A DNA stretch of 64,000 nucleotides, taken from positions 4,741,205 through 4,805,204 of the forward strand of contig NC_045138.2 of NCBI RefSeq assembly GCF_008831285.2, in the 5' to 3' direction. The DNA is from Nymphaea colorata (Eukaryota; Streptophyta; Magnoliopsida; Nymphaeales; Nymphaeaceae). The position numbers and the translations under genes are program-made. The notes under the pieces are model-generated. The model was given only the letters and a program-made list of their open reading frames with translations, ran no database searches and was not told the DNA's origin. Position 1 is the first letter of the stretch; each line of letters starts with the position of its first letter. This document shows positions 21,584 through 35,856 of the stretch, piece after piece.

Positions 21584-21775
21584 TTTGAATTTGATAATGA
21601 TCCTAACTCGATCTTACTCAAAGCAGACAATTCAAATTCGAGAATAAAGTTAGAATTCATTAATGAAATCGATTGAGTTTGAATTTGATAATGATCCGAA
21701 GTTGATCTAACCTTCGCTTTACTCAAAGCAGACAACTCAAATTCGAGAATAAAATTAGAATTCATTAATGAACCA
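21584..21775. repeat. Tandem duplication of about 105 bp upstream of the spliced gene
   Basis: TTTGAATTTGATAATGATCC starts at 21584 and 21678, and ACTCAAAGCAGACAA at 21616 and 21721. The second unit is about 10 bp longer. On the minus strand it encodes a repeated SLMNSNFILEFELSALSK, but I see no reason to call that a protein. It lies in the presumed promoter region. Confidence 0.85.
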
Positions 21776-21799
21776 TGTTGAGTTTGATATTGCAGTTTC

Positions 21800-24120
21800 A
21801 CATATTTTGTTCAAAACCGTGTAAAATTTGTTCAAAACCGAGTAAAATTTGTGGCTTGAGTATAAACAGCATTTCATTTTACCATCCAACAAAGATTCTA
21901 CCATCCAACAAAAGAGTTGAAGTTCTCACTCTTTTTCTAAAATTAAGACTCGGATGGTTTAACTTGCATATTGGTATTGGTACTTCTTCTTACCGGTAAA
22001 ATTTAAGTTTTACTTTTGACATAAGTGTCAAACTTAAAATTTTCTAAAAAAGTAAACTCAGTAAGTTTTACTTTTGATGTAAGTGTTCCACTTAAAATTT
22101 TCAAAGTCGAAGACTTCGGCTCCCAGTTTTGGCTTAAGCCATTGGGATTTGTTTTCCAAAATTTGACTTCCAACTGTTCACAACCTTGAAGTTGAAGACT
22201 AAGAGCGTGTTTGAAACGCAGGATAACCTTTACTCCGTGAAAAAGTCACACAAATGCGTACACAAACATCAACTTTTTAAAACATTTTTTTGTCATACTC
22301 TTTCAAATTTTGTCTTGCTAATTGGAAGAAGAGATTGTCAAGGAGAGCACTGACTTTCCGTCCAAGATATTGAGGTACAGGTGCAACTTGTTTATATCAT
22401 GCTAGTAAAATCCATGTTTGCAAACACGCAGTGAAGAATGAAGCTCTTACTTTTTGAGCCCATTGCTGGTTATAGCCAGAAATGAGAAAAATACATGATA
22501 ACCTAGAAGAGACAAAAGTGAAATTTCAAAACATCGCTTTTTTTTGTAAAAAACGTGTTCCCGTGGTAGCCACTATAGTCAAATAAAACGTCAAGTAAAA
22601 CGCATTTTCTTCAAAAAAACGTTAAAAAACGAGATAAATTACATTGCAGTTTAAAACTAAAAAAAACATGTTTTTTAAAACGTTAAAACATGAATTTTAT
22701 TTTTTTTTTCATTTTTTCTGTTTTTTTAATGCCAACAGTTTTTTTTTTCATTTTTTATTTGTTGCAAATCTATATTATACCCGAGATAAAAGTTGTTTTT
22801 TAAACTCAAAAACATTATTTGAGACTATGGTAGCCACCTAACACCATAGCCGGTTCTTATTATAAGTTGAATTGTCACTTTACTAGTACTCGCTTTACTA
22901 TACACCGGGTTGCGTGTTCGGGCCGGACACAGGGCCTCATGTTCTACGGCATGAGAGGTAAATTAGATATTTTGGTTTTTCAAAAAATATTTTGATTATT
23001 TTTTTGAAACAAGTAAATTCTAGCTTTCCTAGCTAAATTCGATAATTTCTTTAGGGAAAATGCTTGAAAAAGAAGAGACCGTGCTTGGTAACGGGAACAT
23101 GAAAAGCAAGGAGGTTTTCCTTGCTATGTGGCTAACATAAGAAGACATGTTTCTACCTTTTATTAGAGGGCATTTTAGTAATTTTATGAGACAATTTAGG
23201 AGGTTTTCCTGTTTTTTTTTTCACTTCAAAAGAATTTTGAAGCAATTTTTCTGCATATAGAAATTACTATGAGCTTCATTACAAAAACTTAATCAGCAGA
23301 ATGAAAAGTGGAAGCTGATAGTGGTAAGCAATGTTTTTTTGCTAAAAATCATAAGCACAAGATTTGATGTGCTTACAGATTTTTCAGTGAAAAATATATT
23401 TTTTTTTTATATAATTACAAAATTGCATTATTATATGCACATTAACATTGTCTTTTATTTAATATATTGTTCAAGACTAAAAATAAGCAAATGTAAAACC
23501 AGATGGATAAATTGAAATCAACAGGCTGCCGAATATTACCAGATGGTTAAGTTTTTAAATTCTGATGCTAAAAATCTTCAGATGCTGAACATTAGCAGTC
23601 GTTTAATATGCTGCAGAGGTTTGTGATGTTTTTAGTGACAGTTTCGTGGTGTTTTTAGTGACGGATGTTAAATATTTAGCCATTTGGTAACTGGCTTATT
23701 TCAATTTACTCATACATATATATATGAGTAATTGGTTAATACCAGACTATTAACATAAGAGACAAAACCCAGACCGTTTAATTTTGTGTTAAAAAATATT
23801 ATAAACAAAACGTGAACATCCTAACCTGTTCACAAGCAGAAATTCAATGTAAATTATGTTTTAATTTAAGTTGCTTTTGTAAAAAAAAAAGATTGATTTT
23901 TTCTACTATCAAAGTTTGCTTGCTATAAAAGCCGTTCACATTTTTTATTATTAAAAAGTTAAAACTAAAGTCAAAACATGACTACCTTAATACATATTCA
24001 TCATCAAATCACTTTTATAACAATATCCATAAGGTTAGAATATCGCATAAACAAACACTTAAATAATGATTTTTTATTAAATCAGGTTTCTGTCTCTTGC
24101 TTAAATGGACTGATATTTAC
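21800..24120. other. Intergenic, AT-rich
   Basis: No gene supported. A short 20-bp repeat (GTAAAATTTGTTCAAAACCG) occurs twice at about 21820-21850. Long T and A tracts near 22700-22760. Confidence 0.5.

Positions 24121-24123
<3 letters not shown>

Positions 24124-24184
<61 letters not shown>
24124..24184. repeat. Composite (CT)n(TA)n microsatellite
   Basis: A CT run passes directly into a TA run. The same composite recurs at 25274, 27239 and 55780. Confidence 0.95.
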
Positions 24185-24695
24185 CTACAAAAGAAAGATT
24201 CTTTGTATTGGCTTCTATAAGATAACAAAATCCATAGCAGTTTCACGTAGATATTCTAGAAGGACGACAAACGAAGAAGATGGATAGATTGAAAAACTTT
24301 GTCAGTGTACAAATTGTACACGCGGTTTACATTGTCCCGAAGAAAATGAAAAATTTATGACATCAACAAAATGTAAACCTAGAGATAATTTATCGAGAAG
24401 GAAGATATCCCAAATAATTGATCCAGCAAAGTATCTTTGTCTCTATCATGCCATGGAAAGTTGCTTCCAAGGCTTTCCTTCCTTGGCTTTGCCGCTGCAG
24501 CAAAAGCTTTTTCACGTGAGATGTGCGTTTAAATTTTCCAAGTAACTTAAAGCATTTAAATTGGAAGACGTCTAGAGTTCAATACTTGGAATATTTAGGA
24601 CTGCAAGACAAGCTGAGTCAAGCTCGATTTGGGACAACTCGAGCTCGACTCGACTCAAAAAGCTCGAGTTCAAGTTCGGCTCGAGCCCACTTAGC

Positions 24696-25786
<1,091 letters not shown>

Positions 25787-26306
25787 TAAATTATGGAGGA
25801 GGCCCACATTGATCACCACTTTTTTCCCATAATAAGTTAATCCAACTATGGATTTGGATTTGGATAAAGTTTTTATAGAAATGGATGTTTTGGAATTCTG
25901 TTTTTAAGTATGGGTTTGAATTTGGGTTTTTCTTTTTTGGCTGCGCTAAATTTGATCTAATCTCGTTTTAATTGCTATAGATGGGAGCAAATAGCTGCCA
26001 AATGAAATATGTTTTTCCTGTATTAAAAATTTTTGCTGGATTGAATTTGATGCGTTTATTTCGGTCTGGACCCGAACCTACCTCTCCGGTTATTGCCCTA
26101 TCCCAGAGTTGGATCTGGCACCGTCGATATGGATTCGAATCTGGATCTGGTATGGTCTGTGCTGTGTGGGATCCGTTTGACCATCTCGCAAACGGAGGAG
26201 CAGCACAGGTGAGACGGGGAAGGATTCCGATACGAGACGGGTCGCGGGGCCCACTTCGTTTTGGTTAGCGCAGCTTAGGAAGCGATAAAGGCCGCTCCAA
26301 TACACT
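25787..26306. other. Spacer between the duplicated copies
   Basis: A 95-codon plus frame at 25981-26268 lies in a GC-richer patch but has no motif I recognise. No gene is called. Confidence 0.4.
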
Positions 26307-26329
26307 TCATTTATGTTAACATGTCTTGT

Positions 26330-26672
26330 CATATGATGAAACAGAATGTTTCCAACTGCAAGTGTAAAAGCCTACAAACAAAAAACTAAAAATTTTGTAC
26401 TCAATAGAACAAGAAAATTGTTCAAAATCTATATAAGAGTCCTTAGATTTATTGGAATATTAGAGAAAAAGGTAATAATAAGAAAGTTTAAAAGTTATAT
26501 TGTTTCCAAAGTTTTTGGTTCTGGGATTTTTGGTTTGTTTTCTGGGACTTTTGGTTTGTCTTCTAGAATTCTTAGCAAGGATTCTGTCTGGGTTTTCCAT
26601 TTTAGGAGTTCTTTTATTTGGATCTATAGTACTGCTATCTGGATTTGGTGTTCTTCTAGTTCCATCCTGATT
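26330..26672. mobile_element. 343-bp insertion with 8-bp target duplication, class unknown
   Basis: The insert is flanked by TGTCTTGT on both sides, while copy A has a single TGTCTTGT at 24711-24718. This gives a paralogous empty site and shows insertion after the segmental duplication. I see no clear terminal inverted repeats (ends CATATGATG and CATCCTGATT), no poly-A tail and no coding domain. An 8-bp duplication would suit hAT or Mutator-like derivatives or a retroposed fragment. Confidence 0.75.
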
Positions 26673-27234
26673 TGTCTTGTTTCTTTTAGCTTGTTTAAAT
26701 GATTTCTTTCTATCAATTCAACAATGAACTGCCATCTAACAGACAATACAAAGAAGAGACATATTTTGTATCTAAGTATCTCCTAAAGAAAAACTTAGCA
26801 ACAGAACAACTCTCATTCATGATACATCTATAGGGTCGAGCTGAGTCGAGTTTAAACAAGGCAAGCTAGTTCTTACAACTCGAACTTGAGTCGTTCAACA
26901 TTTCGAGCATAAATTTAAATTCTAACTTGAGTCAAGGTCAAGTCAAGTTTTTACGAGCGAGTTCAAGTCAGCGCTGCTTCCAATGCATATCCTTACCGTT
27001 AAAGCTAAAGCAACCAGGATTTTTTTTTTCTTTTCTAAGGGACAAAAGAAGTTCGCAGTTGATTTTATAGTGGAGAAATAAAAAGGGCATAGGAAGACTC
27101 GAAGAAGACCTGACTTCTAAAACAGAATATACATATACTAGGCTTATTGACGGCCAAGTCTTGGTCAAGCCCATTCCAGCAGTTTGCCTGGCCCAGACAA
27201 CTGGTTCGGTTCAGCTGGTACTTGAACAAAAGCC

Positions 27235-27369
<135 letters not shown>

Positions 27370-27898
27370 CCACATCACTTACCAAGATGAACCTAAATTT
27401 TAGAAAGACTCACTAATGTGAAATTACCTTGTGCTTGGATGGCACCTCAAAATCAATCTTTAGAGGTAAAAAAAATTGATTTTGCTTCTAAAATGTCATT
27501 TCAGAGGCGTTTAGATGATACCAAGGATGATTTTTGGTAAAAACTAAAGAGTGACCAAGTTATTTACAACAGAATGTGTTCTGGTTGTATTACCCAAACA
27601 CAAATCAATTTTTCAAAATTAACTAAAGGTGAATTTTCTAACAAAACTGGCTTTTACAAAACCAATTATTTTAAGTGCATAATCTAAAACTACTTAAAAG
27701 TGTGGTGTGTTCTGGGCAGTGGTGGAGTTAGAAATTTCTGGTTAAGAGACACTTAAATTTAAATTTCAAACTTTAAGGAGCACACATATGTCAAAATTAA
27801 AAAGTAATGAAGTTTGTATATGTAAATAAATGTAAATTTTGTGAGCTGGTATGGGCAGTTATGTGACTTTGCAACTGGTCATTGGGGTTTAGCATAGT

Positions 27899-28061
27899 GA
27901 GGGCCGGAGCTAGAAATTTTTTATGAGGGAGCTGAATTAAAATTTCTAAATTTTGACTAAGGCTGAAATATCATTTTTTAAAATTTTTATATACAACAAG
28001 TGAAATTTTTTAAAATTTACATAAAAAAAAAATGCGGGGCGCTACCTTGGCTCCACCCCTG
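27899..28061. mobile_element. hAT-type MITE, same family, copy 2
   Basis: Starts GAGGGCCGGAGCTAG and ends TTGGCTCCACCCCTG. Flanks AGCATAGT (27891-27898) and AGCATAGC (28062-28069) form an 8-bp duplication with one mismatch. Confidence 0.75.
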
Positions 28062-28500
28062 AGCATAGCTGATGGAGCAGCGCTTGGTTAACAGCCTAGT
28101 ATTGGTTGGACTCCCATATACGTTTATTTGTATTAATTAAAACAGCTCTGAACCCCGAAAGCAAAGATTGGAGAAATGAGAGATTCTCACCTCAAAGATT
28201 TCTCTGTAAGGGAGTTGGCACAATAAATAGAGATCTTCTACTGTTTGATGGGCAGTCACAATTTGAACTCTAATGAGCTATGGTCCTTTCACACAAACCA
28301 TAACATGTATTAATATTTCGTCCTGGGTACTAGTCTCGGAGTTTTATGTAATCCAGTACGCTTTCTTGTAATAAAAAAATGAATCCCAAAATCTGAATTT
28401 TTTGCTAATTATAATTATCGACCCCTTAGCTTACACATGCAAGGTGTGACTTGTTCTAAATTGATTTAGTTGTCATTTTCTCGACCACAAACATGATATC

Positions 28501-28657
28501 CGGGGGCGGAGCCACAAATTTTCCATGATGGGGTCAAAATATCATTTTTCAAAATTTATATATAAAACAAGCCAAATTTTTTAAAATTTTCATGTAATTT
28601 TTTTTTTAAAATAAGGTGGCGTGGGGCCCATGCAGGCCCTACCTTGACTCCACCCTT
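28501..28657. mobile_element. hAT-type MITE, same family, copy 3
   Basis: Starts CGGGGGCGGAGCCAC and ends TTGACTCCACCCTT. Flanks ATGATATC (28493-28500) and ATGGTATC (28658-28665) form an 8-bp duplication with one mismatch. The interior parallels the 27899 copy. Confidence 0.75.
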
Positions 28658-29084
28658 ATGGTATCCAGATTCATTCTGGTGACTCAGAAAAATTGGGGAA
28701 GAAGACAAAAGATACTGATGGTGCTGCTTAACAATGAAAGAGACGGGAAAAAACAAAGTTTCTTTGTTGATGGAGACTTTGAATGAGGGAGACAACCTCA
28801 CTACGTGAACCCACAAGAAGGGAATCAAGTCGGTAGAAATTGTCAAACGCTGGGACCAACATGGACAGGAAGCATGAAGAACTTAAGTTTTTGGATTTAA
28901 TGGGTGGGCCAGGGTTCACAATAAGAAGGTTGTGCACGGGGATGCTTGCGCATATTTATCTGTCATTAAAAGTCGGTACACCTAGCCAGTCGTTTTCACG
29001 TGCAGTTCATGTTTTGGGTCTAGGGTTTAGGGTTTAAGGTCTTTTAAATCGAGTCATCGATATACATTTATGCTATGTTTGATA

Positions 29085-29278
29085 CAGTTGTGGAGCCATA
29101 AAATTTTGACTGAGGGGCACTAACCGATCACTCGCTTAAAAGAATGAGTGATTGCAGGGTACTGACTCAGGTCTATTGTGGGCAACACATGCAACTGGAC
29201 CTACCTGAACCTACATCTAGCTTAATCACACTATAAGATTTCACGGGCCATGTCAATCACATAGTAACTCCGCTAGTG
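29085..29278 (+). mobile_element. hAT-type MITE, same family, copy 4
   Basis: Starts CAGTTGTGGAGCCAT and ends AACTCCGCTAGTG, flanked by identical GTTTGATA at 29077-29084 and 29279-29286. The exact target duplication makes this the cleanest copy. Interior shared in reverse with the 15697 element. Confidence 0.85.
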
Positions 29279-29289
29279 GTTTGATAGCC

Positions 29290-32066
29290 TCCAATCTCAA
29301 ACTTAAGTTAATTTCTAATGCATGATAAGTGAAATAGGCAGCTAATTAAGCAAGCAATGGATCTTACAGTACCATGGATCTTAGATCTTCATTAACTTAT
29401 GAAAGCCACTGTACAAGGCTATCAAACATGAGAGTTTGGATCACATATCTGTACTTTAAACTTGAAAGATACCTGTGGATCTTCAGGTATACTCAGACGT
29501 GACCTCAGATCCAAGGCTATCAAACATAGCCTAGAAGTTGGACTGAAATTAAATTCAATACGACAACAAAAGACTGATAAATTAATACGAGATTCAATCC
29601 ATTCGAACTCTACTTTTAGGACGTGTTTGATGGGGAAAAGAACATGCATGAGACAAACATGTCACATTTGTTTATTGTCTCTCTAACAAGTTGTAAGTGA
29701 AAGTGGATGGAGAATTCTGGTGCCTATGACTCTAGTCTTTTCTTTCCACTATATGGGGAAGAATGCACCTAAGAGCCACCTTAATGCAGGGCCATTTGAC
29801 TCACCATGCAAGACTATATTCATAGACATGTCTGAACTTGTAATTCAATTCCCAATGGAGATTAGATTGCCCAAGAGATTAATCCTGAGATCCCAATTGA
29901 ACAAGGGATCCGACATAAATCTACGCATGGTTCTAACGAACCATGGATCTTAAGAGTTTATTTCACAAATGAAACAACATGTAATTGTTGACCCAAAAAT
30001 TAACGCAGATTCATGAAACATAAAAAGTGTTCTATAGACCTACCTCAACCTTTGGAGTAGACTTATGAAACAATTATAAAGTACTTCATTTGCCAAACAG
30101 ACCATAAGTTTACTATTATGCCTTAAATTTACATATCTTAAGTCAGAGCGGTGGGGGTCTAACTTGAGATCCGTGCATTTTAAGAAACAAAATTTACAAA
30201 TCTACAGTGTAATTTTGAGTATTAACATTTTTAATCATTATTAGAAATCAAAGATCCAAATTAATTTAGTTTTTGAATCTGAATTCTAAAAATCTTGAAT
30301 AAGCTTGCTCTAACAACCGAAGTAGTTTTTTTTTTTTTAAAAAAAAAGCACTCCAAGTGAATCCGACTTTGGCAAACACGAGACGATTTGCTATTTACAT
30401 AGCACCAACTTCGGTCTAGTGTGGGCACCGCATGTGGCTGGAACCGGATAGACTTTAATATGTGACCTTCAGTATCATAACTATTGAAGAAAGCCCAATT
30501 TCAGTTTCAACCTCAAGACTGATTAATATTTTGAGGCATGCTTTCTTTTAATGGATCTTAATAAGTAGGTCTAGTTTCAGAGCTCCATACTTTATCTGAT
30601 CCATCTTGGAGGGGTGGGAAACAAATGATAGAAAGGTCTCGGGACACTCTGTCTTCGACATTTTTCAACCATGCTTCCAATACGCTCTTAGAAGTTGCTT
30701 GAATTATATGGTCATCAAGTATGGATAGAATACCCAACCTGCCCACAGTGCCCAATTCAGGCTTGATCCAACGACCCAAATTATACGCGGGTCCGGACCT
30801 TTTAGGATCATACCAGATTCAATTGGTCGGGTCGCAAAGATCCAATCATTCCATGTTTCGGACTCCCAACTTGCGTAGTGCTTGATTCTGGTTTAGATTG
30901 GCCCAAATTATGCTTGTCCGGGTCACGATTCTTTTGGATCATAATATCTACTATTCGGTTAAAGATCTGAATGTCATGGATGACTCCCCGTGAGCCTTAC
31001 AAGAATAGTTATGCTCACCTCTTGGAATACCGATTTTACTTGCAGCCTTTAGTTGTGCAAGGACTGACGCTCGTGAGAATCGAACCACGACCGGCCAAAA
31101 CAAACTTACAAACTTTTATAGGACTTGTGGCAATGGAAACAATAACAAACTGTTCATGAATTTGCCTAATTTTGAGCGCGTACTATAATATATACATAAT
31201 ATACGGCACCCTTCAATTAAAAAAAATAAAAAATCATTCAATATTTTGAAAATATTATATTTCAGTTTTTTTTTTTTAATTTTGAAACTATAAGTTAGTA
31301 CCTTCATGAAAAATTATTCACTCCACCCCTACATTTCAGCAACTATCTACACAAGCATACAACTTAATCTGGGATCAACACTAACCATGTTTACTTAAGA
31401 AATTATATGAAAATAATCTAGAGTACTTTCCAATTGAGCTTGCCAATGAGGTTTCTTAAGCTTAGTTGAGCTTGCAAGTGGTTTCTTTCTTGACCCATTT
31501 ATTAAACAAGTTTAATAAGTAATCTCGGCTCGGATTCAAATTTAATTCAAATATACGGAGTCTGATTAGGTCGAATTTGGTTAAAGTTAGATCCAACTCC
31601 AGTTGGTAACGTTTGCATCTGGATTCTCTACCAACTCAGGAAAATTCAGCCTTATAGTTTAAAATTTTCCAAATAGAGGAAATGTTTTTACTAACAATTG
31701 CCAAATCGGCGTCTAAGTTTTGCAATTACTCCCTGCTTTAAGCTAAGCAGGGCAGCCAACTAATACGAGTGATGAGAACTGATAGACAGGAAGCTTCGTA
31801 GTTCAAAGGCACACTGAAACTCCATTGAGAAGGACTGTACAACATCGGTAATCTAAAGCTGTTGATGTTGCAATGCTCGAAAATCCATCCACAGCCCACA
31901 GTGAAGAAGATATCTGTTCCAGAACATGTTTGATTATTTGGGAGGGCGTTCAATGAAGACCAAGCAAGCATTTCCAGCCTCAATGAAGTAAATGGGAATC
32001 TTCCGCTGTTGAGAAGATCCTGAATTGAGGAATGTTGGGACATCACGGTCTGAGGAGGGATTGTGA
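29290..32066. other. Intergenic 5' of the second PPR gene
   Basis: No gene is supported. Short frames at 29422-29953 and 30558-30779 have no recognised motif. The last few hundred bases should contain the promoter and 5' UTR of the gene at 32067. Confidence 0.5.
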
Positions 32067-34196
32067 ATGGACTTGCAGGAGTGCTCACGTTTGTTAAGGT
32101 CATGCACAAACCCACAATGCCTTTCACTAGGAAGACGGCTCCATCTGTACTGCGTGAAGGTAGGCCTGGAGTCGACGTTGTTTATAGCTAATTGCCTCCT
32201 TCAGATGTACGTGAAGTGTGGCAGACTCGGCGACGCGCATCAGGTGTTTGTTGAAACGACTGAAAGAAACACCTTCACCTGGAATAGCTTGATTGAAGGT
32301 TATGCTAATTCGGGCAAGGCAAGAACTTCATTGGAGCTGTTCACGTCTATGCCGTGCAAAAACGAGTTTTCGTGGAATGTGGTCATTGCAGCTTATGCAA
32401 AGATGGGGGATCTTGAGGTTGCCCAACAACTCTTCGATGAGATGCCAGCTAAGAACACGTTCGCTTGGAATTCGATGGTTCACGGTTGCGTTTTATATGG
32501 CAGAATTGGAGAGGCGAGGATATATTTTGATGCAATGCCACGCCGAGATGTGGCGTCGTGGAACAAGATGATGACTGGATATGTCCACCAGGGACAACCT
32601 TGGGAAGCACTGAGACTGTTTGACCAAATGAAGTTGCATCAGTTGGCGATCGATGGTTTCATCTTAGCTACGATGGCCTGTGCCTGTGCCGATGTGGAGA
32701 AGCTTGATGCAGGCAAACAGCTACACGCTTACATTGTCACGGGTGGGTTCACGATTGACAGTGTTTTGGGTAGTTCCATGATCAATATGTATAGTAAATG
32801 TGGAGACACCGATAGCGCGTTTCTTATTTTTGATGCCATGATTGACCAGGATGAGGTCTGCTTATCGGCTATAATAACAGGCCTTGCAAATTGTGGGAGG
32901 TTAGAAGATGCATGTCGAATTTTTGCTAGTCAAAGCAGAAGAAATGTGGGTTCTTGGAATTCAATTATTTCTGGATATGCAACCAATCGCCAGGGAAAAG
33001 AGGCTATTGAGTTATTGAACGAGATGAGGAGAACCGGGATTCAAGCAGAAGCAACAACCATAACTGCTGCTTTGACAGCATGCATGAACCTTGCAACAAC
33101 TGTCACAAACATCGGTAAGCAACTGCACGATCTTGCTCATAAAGTTGGATTTCTTCATGATGTTGCCCTTTGTAGCACACTGATTGACTTGTATGCAAAG
33201 AATGGATACCTTGAAGGTGCATGCAAGCTCTTTGATGAGCTTGAAGTGCGTGATACCATTCTGCTGAACACCATGGTTACTGCATATTCCAACCATGGTA
33301 AAGTAGAACAAGCGAGGCAAGTGTTTGAATCTATTCCTTGTCGTAGTTTGATTTCATGGAATTCAATGATTGTGGGATACAGCAAAAACGGTTTTGTAAT
33401 AGAAGCACTGGAACTGTTCCATGAAATGCAGATGCTAAACCTGAGGTTGGACGAAGTTGGTTATGCTAGCATGATCAGCTTGTGTGCTGATATGTCTTCT
33501 CTCACGCTGGGTGAGCAACTTTTCGCTCATGTTGTTCTTGCTGGACTTATTCACGATCCGGCTGTTGGCAGTGCACTTATTCATTTATATTGTAAATGTG
33601 GTCTTATCATAGATTCACGGAGACTATTTGATTCAGTACCTAAGTGTAGTGATGTTATATGGAACTCAATGCTGATGGGTTATGCACATAATGGCTATGG
33701 AGAGGAAGCTCTTCAAGTTTTTGAAGATATGAAGAGAGTTGGAGTCAGACCAGGCTCCATTACCTTCATTGCCGTGTTATCGGCCTGCAGTCACCGAGGG
33801 CTGGTTGAGGAGGGGCGGCAACTATTTCATGCCATGAAACATGATTATGGTATCTTACCAATGGTTGAACACTGTTCTTGTATGATTGATCTCTTGGCAC
33901 GGGCAGGCTGCATTCAAGAGGCTGTAGATTTTATTAACAATATGATGTTTCCAGCTGATGCTAGCATGTGGACATCAATACTAAGTGCAAGCAGAGCTTA
34001 TGGAGAGGAATCTCTTGGAAGAAAAGCAGCAAATCAGCTTCTGCAACTTGATTCTGCAAACTCTGCTGCATTTGTGCAGCTTTCTAACATTTATGCTACT
34101 TGTGGGGAGTGGGCTAAAGCGGCACAAGTAAGGAAGTTGATGCAGCAGAAAGGAGTGACGAAAATGAACCCTGGCTACAGCTGGATTGATGCATAA
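32067..34196 (+). CDS. PLS-type pentatricopeptide repeat protein, At1g77010-like
   Basis: A single 709-residue exon runs from ATG 32067 to TAA at 34194-34196. It starts MDLQECSRLLRSC and carries tandem PPR motifs throughout (NTFTWNSLIEGYANSG, NEFSWNVVIAAYAKMG, DVASWNKMMTGYV, SLISWNSMIVGYSKNG, ALIHLYCKCG). An E-type end follows (HCSCMIDLLARAG, SILSASRAYGEE, QLSNIYATCGEW, VTKMNPGYSWIDA), with no E+ or DYW domain. From memory both the N-terminus and the last residues line up with Arabidopsis At1g77010, a predicted mitochondrial PPR protein. Expected role: sequence-specific RNA binding in an organelle, probably with separately supplied editing activity. The frame is undamaged and intronless, as usual for the family. 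A candidate AATAAA poly-A signal lies at 34333. Confidence 0.93.
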   Translation: MDLQECSRLLRSCTNPQCLSLGRRLHLYCVKVGLESTLFIANCLLQMYVKCGRLGDAHQVFVETTERNTFTWNSLIEGYANSGKARTSLELFTSMPCKNEFSWNVVIAAYAKMGDLEVAQQLFDEMPAKNTFAWNSMVHGCVLYGRIGEARIYFDAMPRRDVASWNKMMTGYVHQGQPWEALRLFDQMKLHQLAIDGFILATMACACADVEKLDAGKQLHAYIVTGGFTIDSVLGSSMINMYSKCGDTDSAFLIFDAMIDQDEVCLSAIITGLANCGRLEDACRIFASQSRRNVGSWNSIISGYATNRQGKEAIELLNEMRRTGIQAEATTITAALTACMNLATTVTNIGKQLHDLAHKVGFLHDVALCSTLIDLYAKNGYLEGACKLFDELEVRDTILLNTMVTAYSNHGKVEQARQVFESIPCRSLISWNSMIVGYSKNGFVIEALELFHEMQMLNLRLDEVGYASMISLCADMSSLTLGEQLFAHVVLAGLIHDPAVGSALIHLYCKCGLIIDSRRLFDSVPKCSDVIWNSMLMGYAHNGYGEEALQVFEDMKRVGVRPGSITFIAVLSACSHRGLVEEGRQLFHAMKHDYGILPMVEHCSCMIDLLARAGCIQEAVDFINNMMFPADASMWTSILSASRAYGEESLGRKAANQLLQLDSANSAAFVQLSNIYATCGEWAKAAQVRKLMQQKGVTKMNPGYSWIDA

Positions 34197-35162
34197 GTGA
34201 CGGGAATTGTATTGACACGTAGATGACAGGAATTACATCGTCTATGCATGTTCTTAGAAAAGCTTGCATGATATGCGGATCATATCTGTAACACTGTCAC
34301 AAATATTTCCTTTTTCCTTAAAAATATGTTAAAATAAAGGAAAATGAGAAAACCATGAAAAAATGAGAATATTTTGAAAAAAGGCAAAAAAGGAAAATAT
34401 TGTGTTTATACTTTATATTGCTCTTTTACATTTTTCATGTTTTTTCAAAGAAAAATGTTTTTAAATATAATTTAATTTTTTTGAGGTTTCTTTTAACATT
34501 CTAAGTTTCTAAAAATTATTTTAAAAATTTTATCAATGTTTTTGTAAGAGAGCTAGTAGAAAACTTGAATTTTCATAATTTTTTATACTATGCTTTCATT
34601 TTTTAATTTTTTGAAATATTTACATTATCCTGAGGAAAAACAAACTTTTCAATTAGTACCTGAGGAAGGCCTCGCCTATAAAACCTGAGAAGGACTTTTT
34701 GTGACAATGATATGTACTACTAGTCTAGTTGGCATATGAAAGAGAAGCCAATCTCAACTCCATTGTGCTTAGATTGTAATTGGATATCAACCATATTCAT
34801 GCTTCATCGGTGGTCTGACATGTTCATTATTGGTCAACTGCTCATCAATCTTCTTCATCATGAAAAACAAGGGGTTCATATGAGTATCTGGCTTCTTTCA
34901 TCAGGTGAGTCAATGTCTTTGGCATCATGTTGTTTCCTTTAATCTGATAAGGAGACTTATATTCTGCTATAGTTTTAATATGTTATCCCTTATATCAACC
35001 AACTAATCTCTAGTTCTTTTATCTCCCTTCATGAAAACTCATAGTTACTCACTTCTAATTCTATGTCCTCCTTTTGATTGTCAGTGGAACTTATGATAAT
35101 CCTTAGGTTCCTGTGTCTGATTGAATTTGTACGTGATGTAATACCAGAACTAGCCAATCGAT
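34197..35162. other. 3' flank of the PPR gene, no further gene seen
   Basis: AT-rich. The 68-codon plus frame at 34736-34942 has no known domain. Confidence 0.5.
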
Positions 35163-35356
35163 GTTATTTTCTCATTGTTCATTTTACAGGGACCAATTAA
35201 GATGTATCTGGGAAAATGTTCTTCACATCAAGACATCTACTATTTCTTTTGAGTGCGAAGTTATTTTCTCATTGTTCGTTTTACAGGGACCAATTAAGGT
35301 GTATCTGGGAAAATGTTCTTCACATCAAGACATCTACTATTCCTTTTGAGTGCTTC
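35163..35356. repeat. 97-bp tandem duplication
   Basis: GTTATTTTCTCATTGTTC begins at 35163 and 35260; the two 97-bp units are nearly identical. Each contains TTACAG before GGACCAATTAAG, resembling a splice acceptor, but no coding continuation is convincing. Confidence 0.9.
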
Positions 35357-35856
35357 TATCTCTATGAATCTAGACAGGTTGGTCTACATCTTTGTTTTGC
35401 TGCTCTATTATGTTAGAATGGTTGTCATACCTGCTACACATTGCTTAACATAGTGTATCCTTTACATCAGCGATTGCAATATTAACACTACATTGAATTA
35501 TCAGTATTTTTTTTCCCTTTTGTTTTTTGTCCTTTTAGAATGCATTTTAGGATTTTGTGTTTCCTGTGTATAATAGTTTTGGCTGGACACGGTAGCCATG
35601 AGGCTCACCTAGTAGCTTGCAACAGCTATTGTTGTATGTGGGGGCCATGCAGATAGGAAGAAGCATACATGGCCTGATGTGTTTATCTTAGCATTTAAAA
35701 CCCTTTTCTTTTTAATCATGCGCTTCTGAGGCTTGGTTGACCTTTTATAGGAGTCAATTCCTATGAGCTTTTGTATCCTCTCTGAATTTTTCTTATCTTG
35801 CTTTTTTGAGAGCATTTTCTTTGTTTTGTACTTGCGAATGAAGTTTTTTTTTCTTT

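Noticed and set aside
31060-31110. tRNA-like T-arm sequence (GGTTCGATTCTCAC on the minus strand)
   Set aside because: No acceptor stem or anticodon arm can be built around it; more likely part of a dispersed repeat.
31738-32127. 129-codon minus-strand frame
   Set aside because: Overlaps the start of the At1g77010-like PPR gene on the other strand and has no motif of its own.
35161-35416. Short plus frames over the 97-bp duplication
   Set aside because: The two frames are the same DNA read in two phases of a tandem duplication; no domain or homologue recognised.
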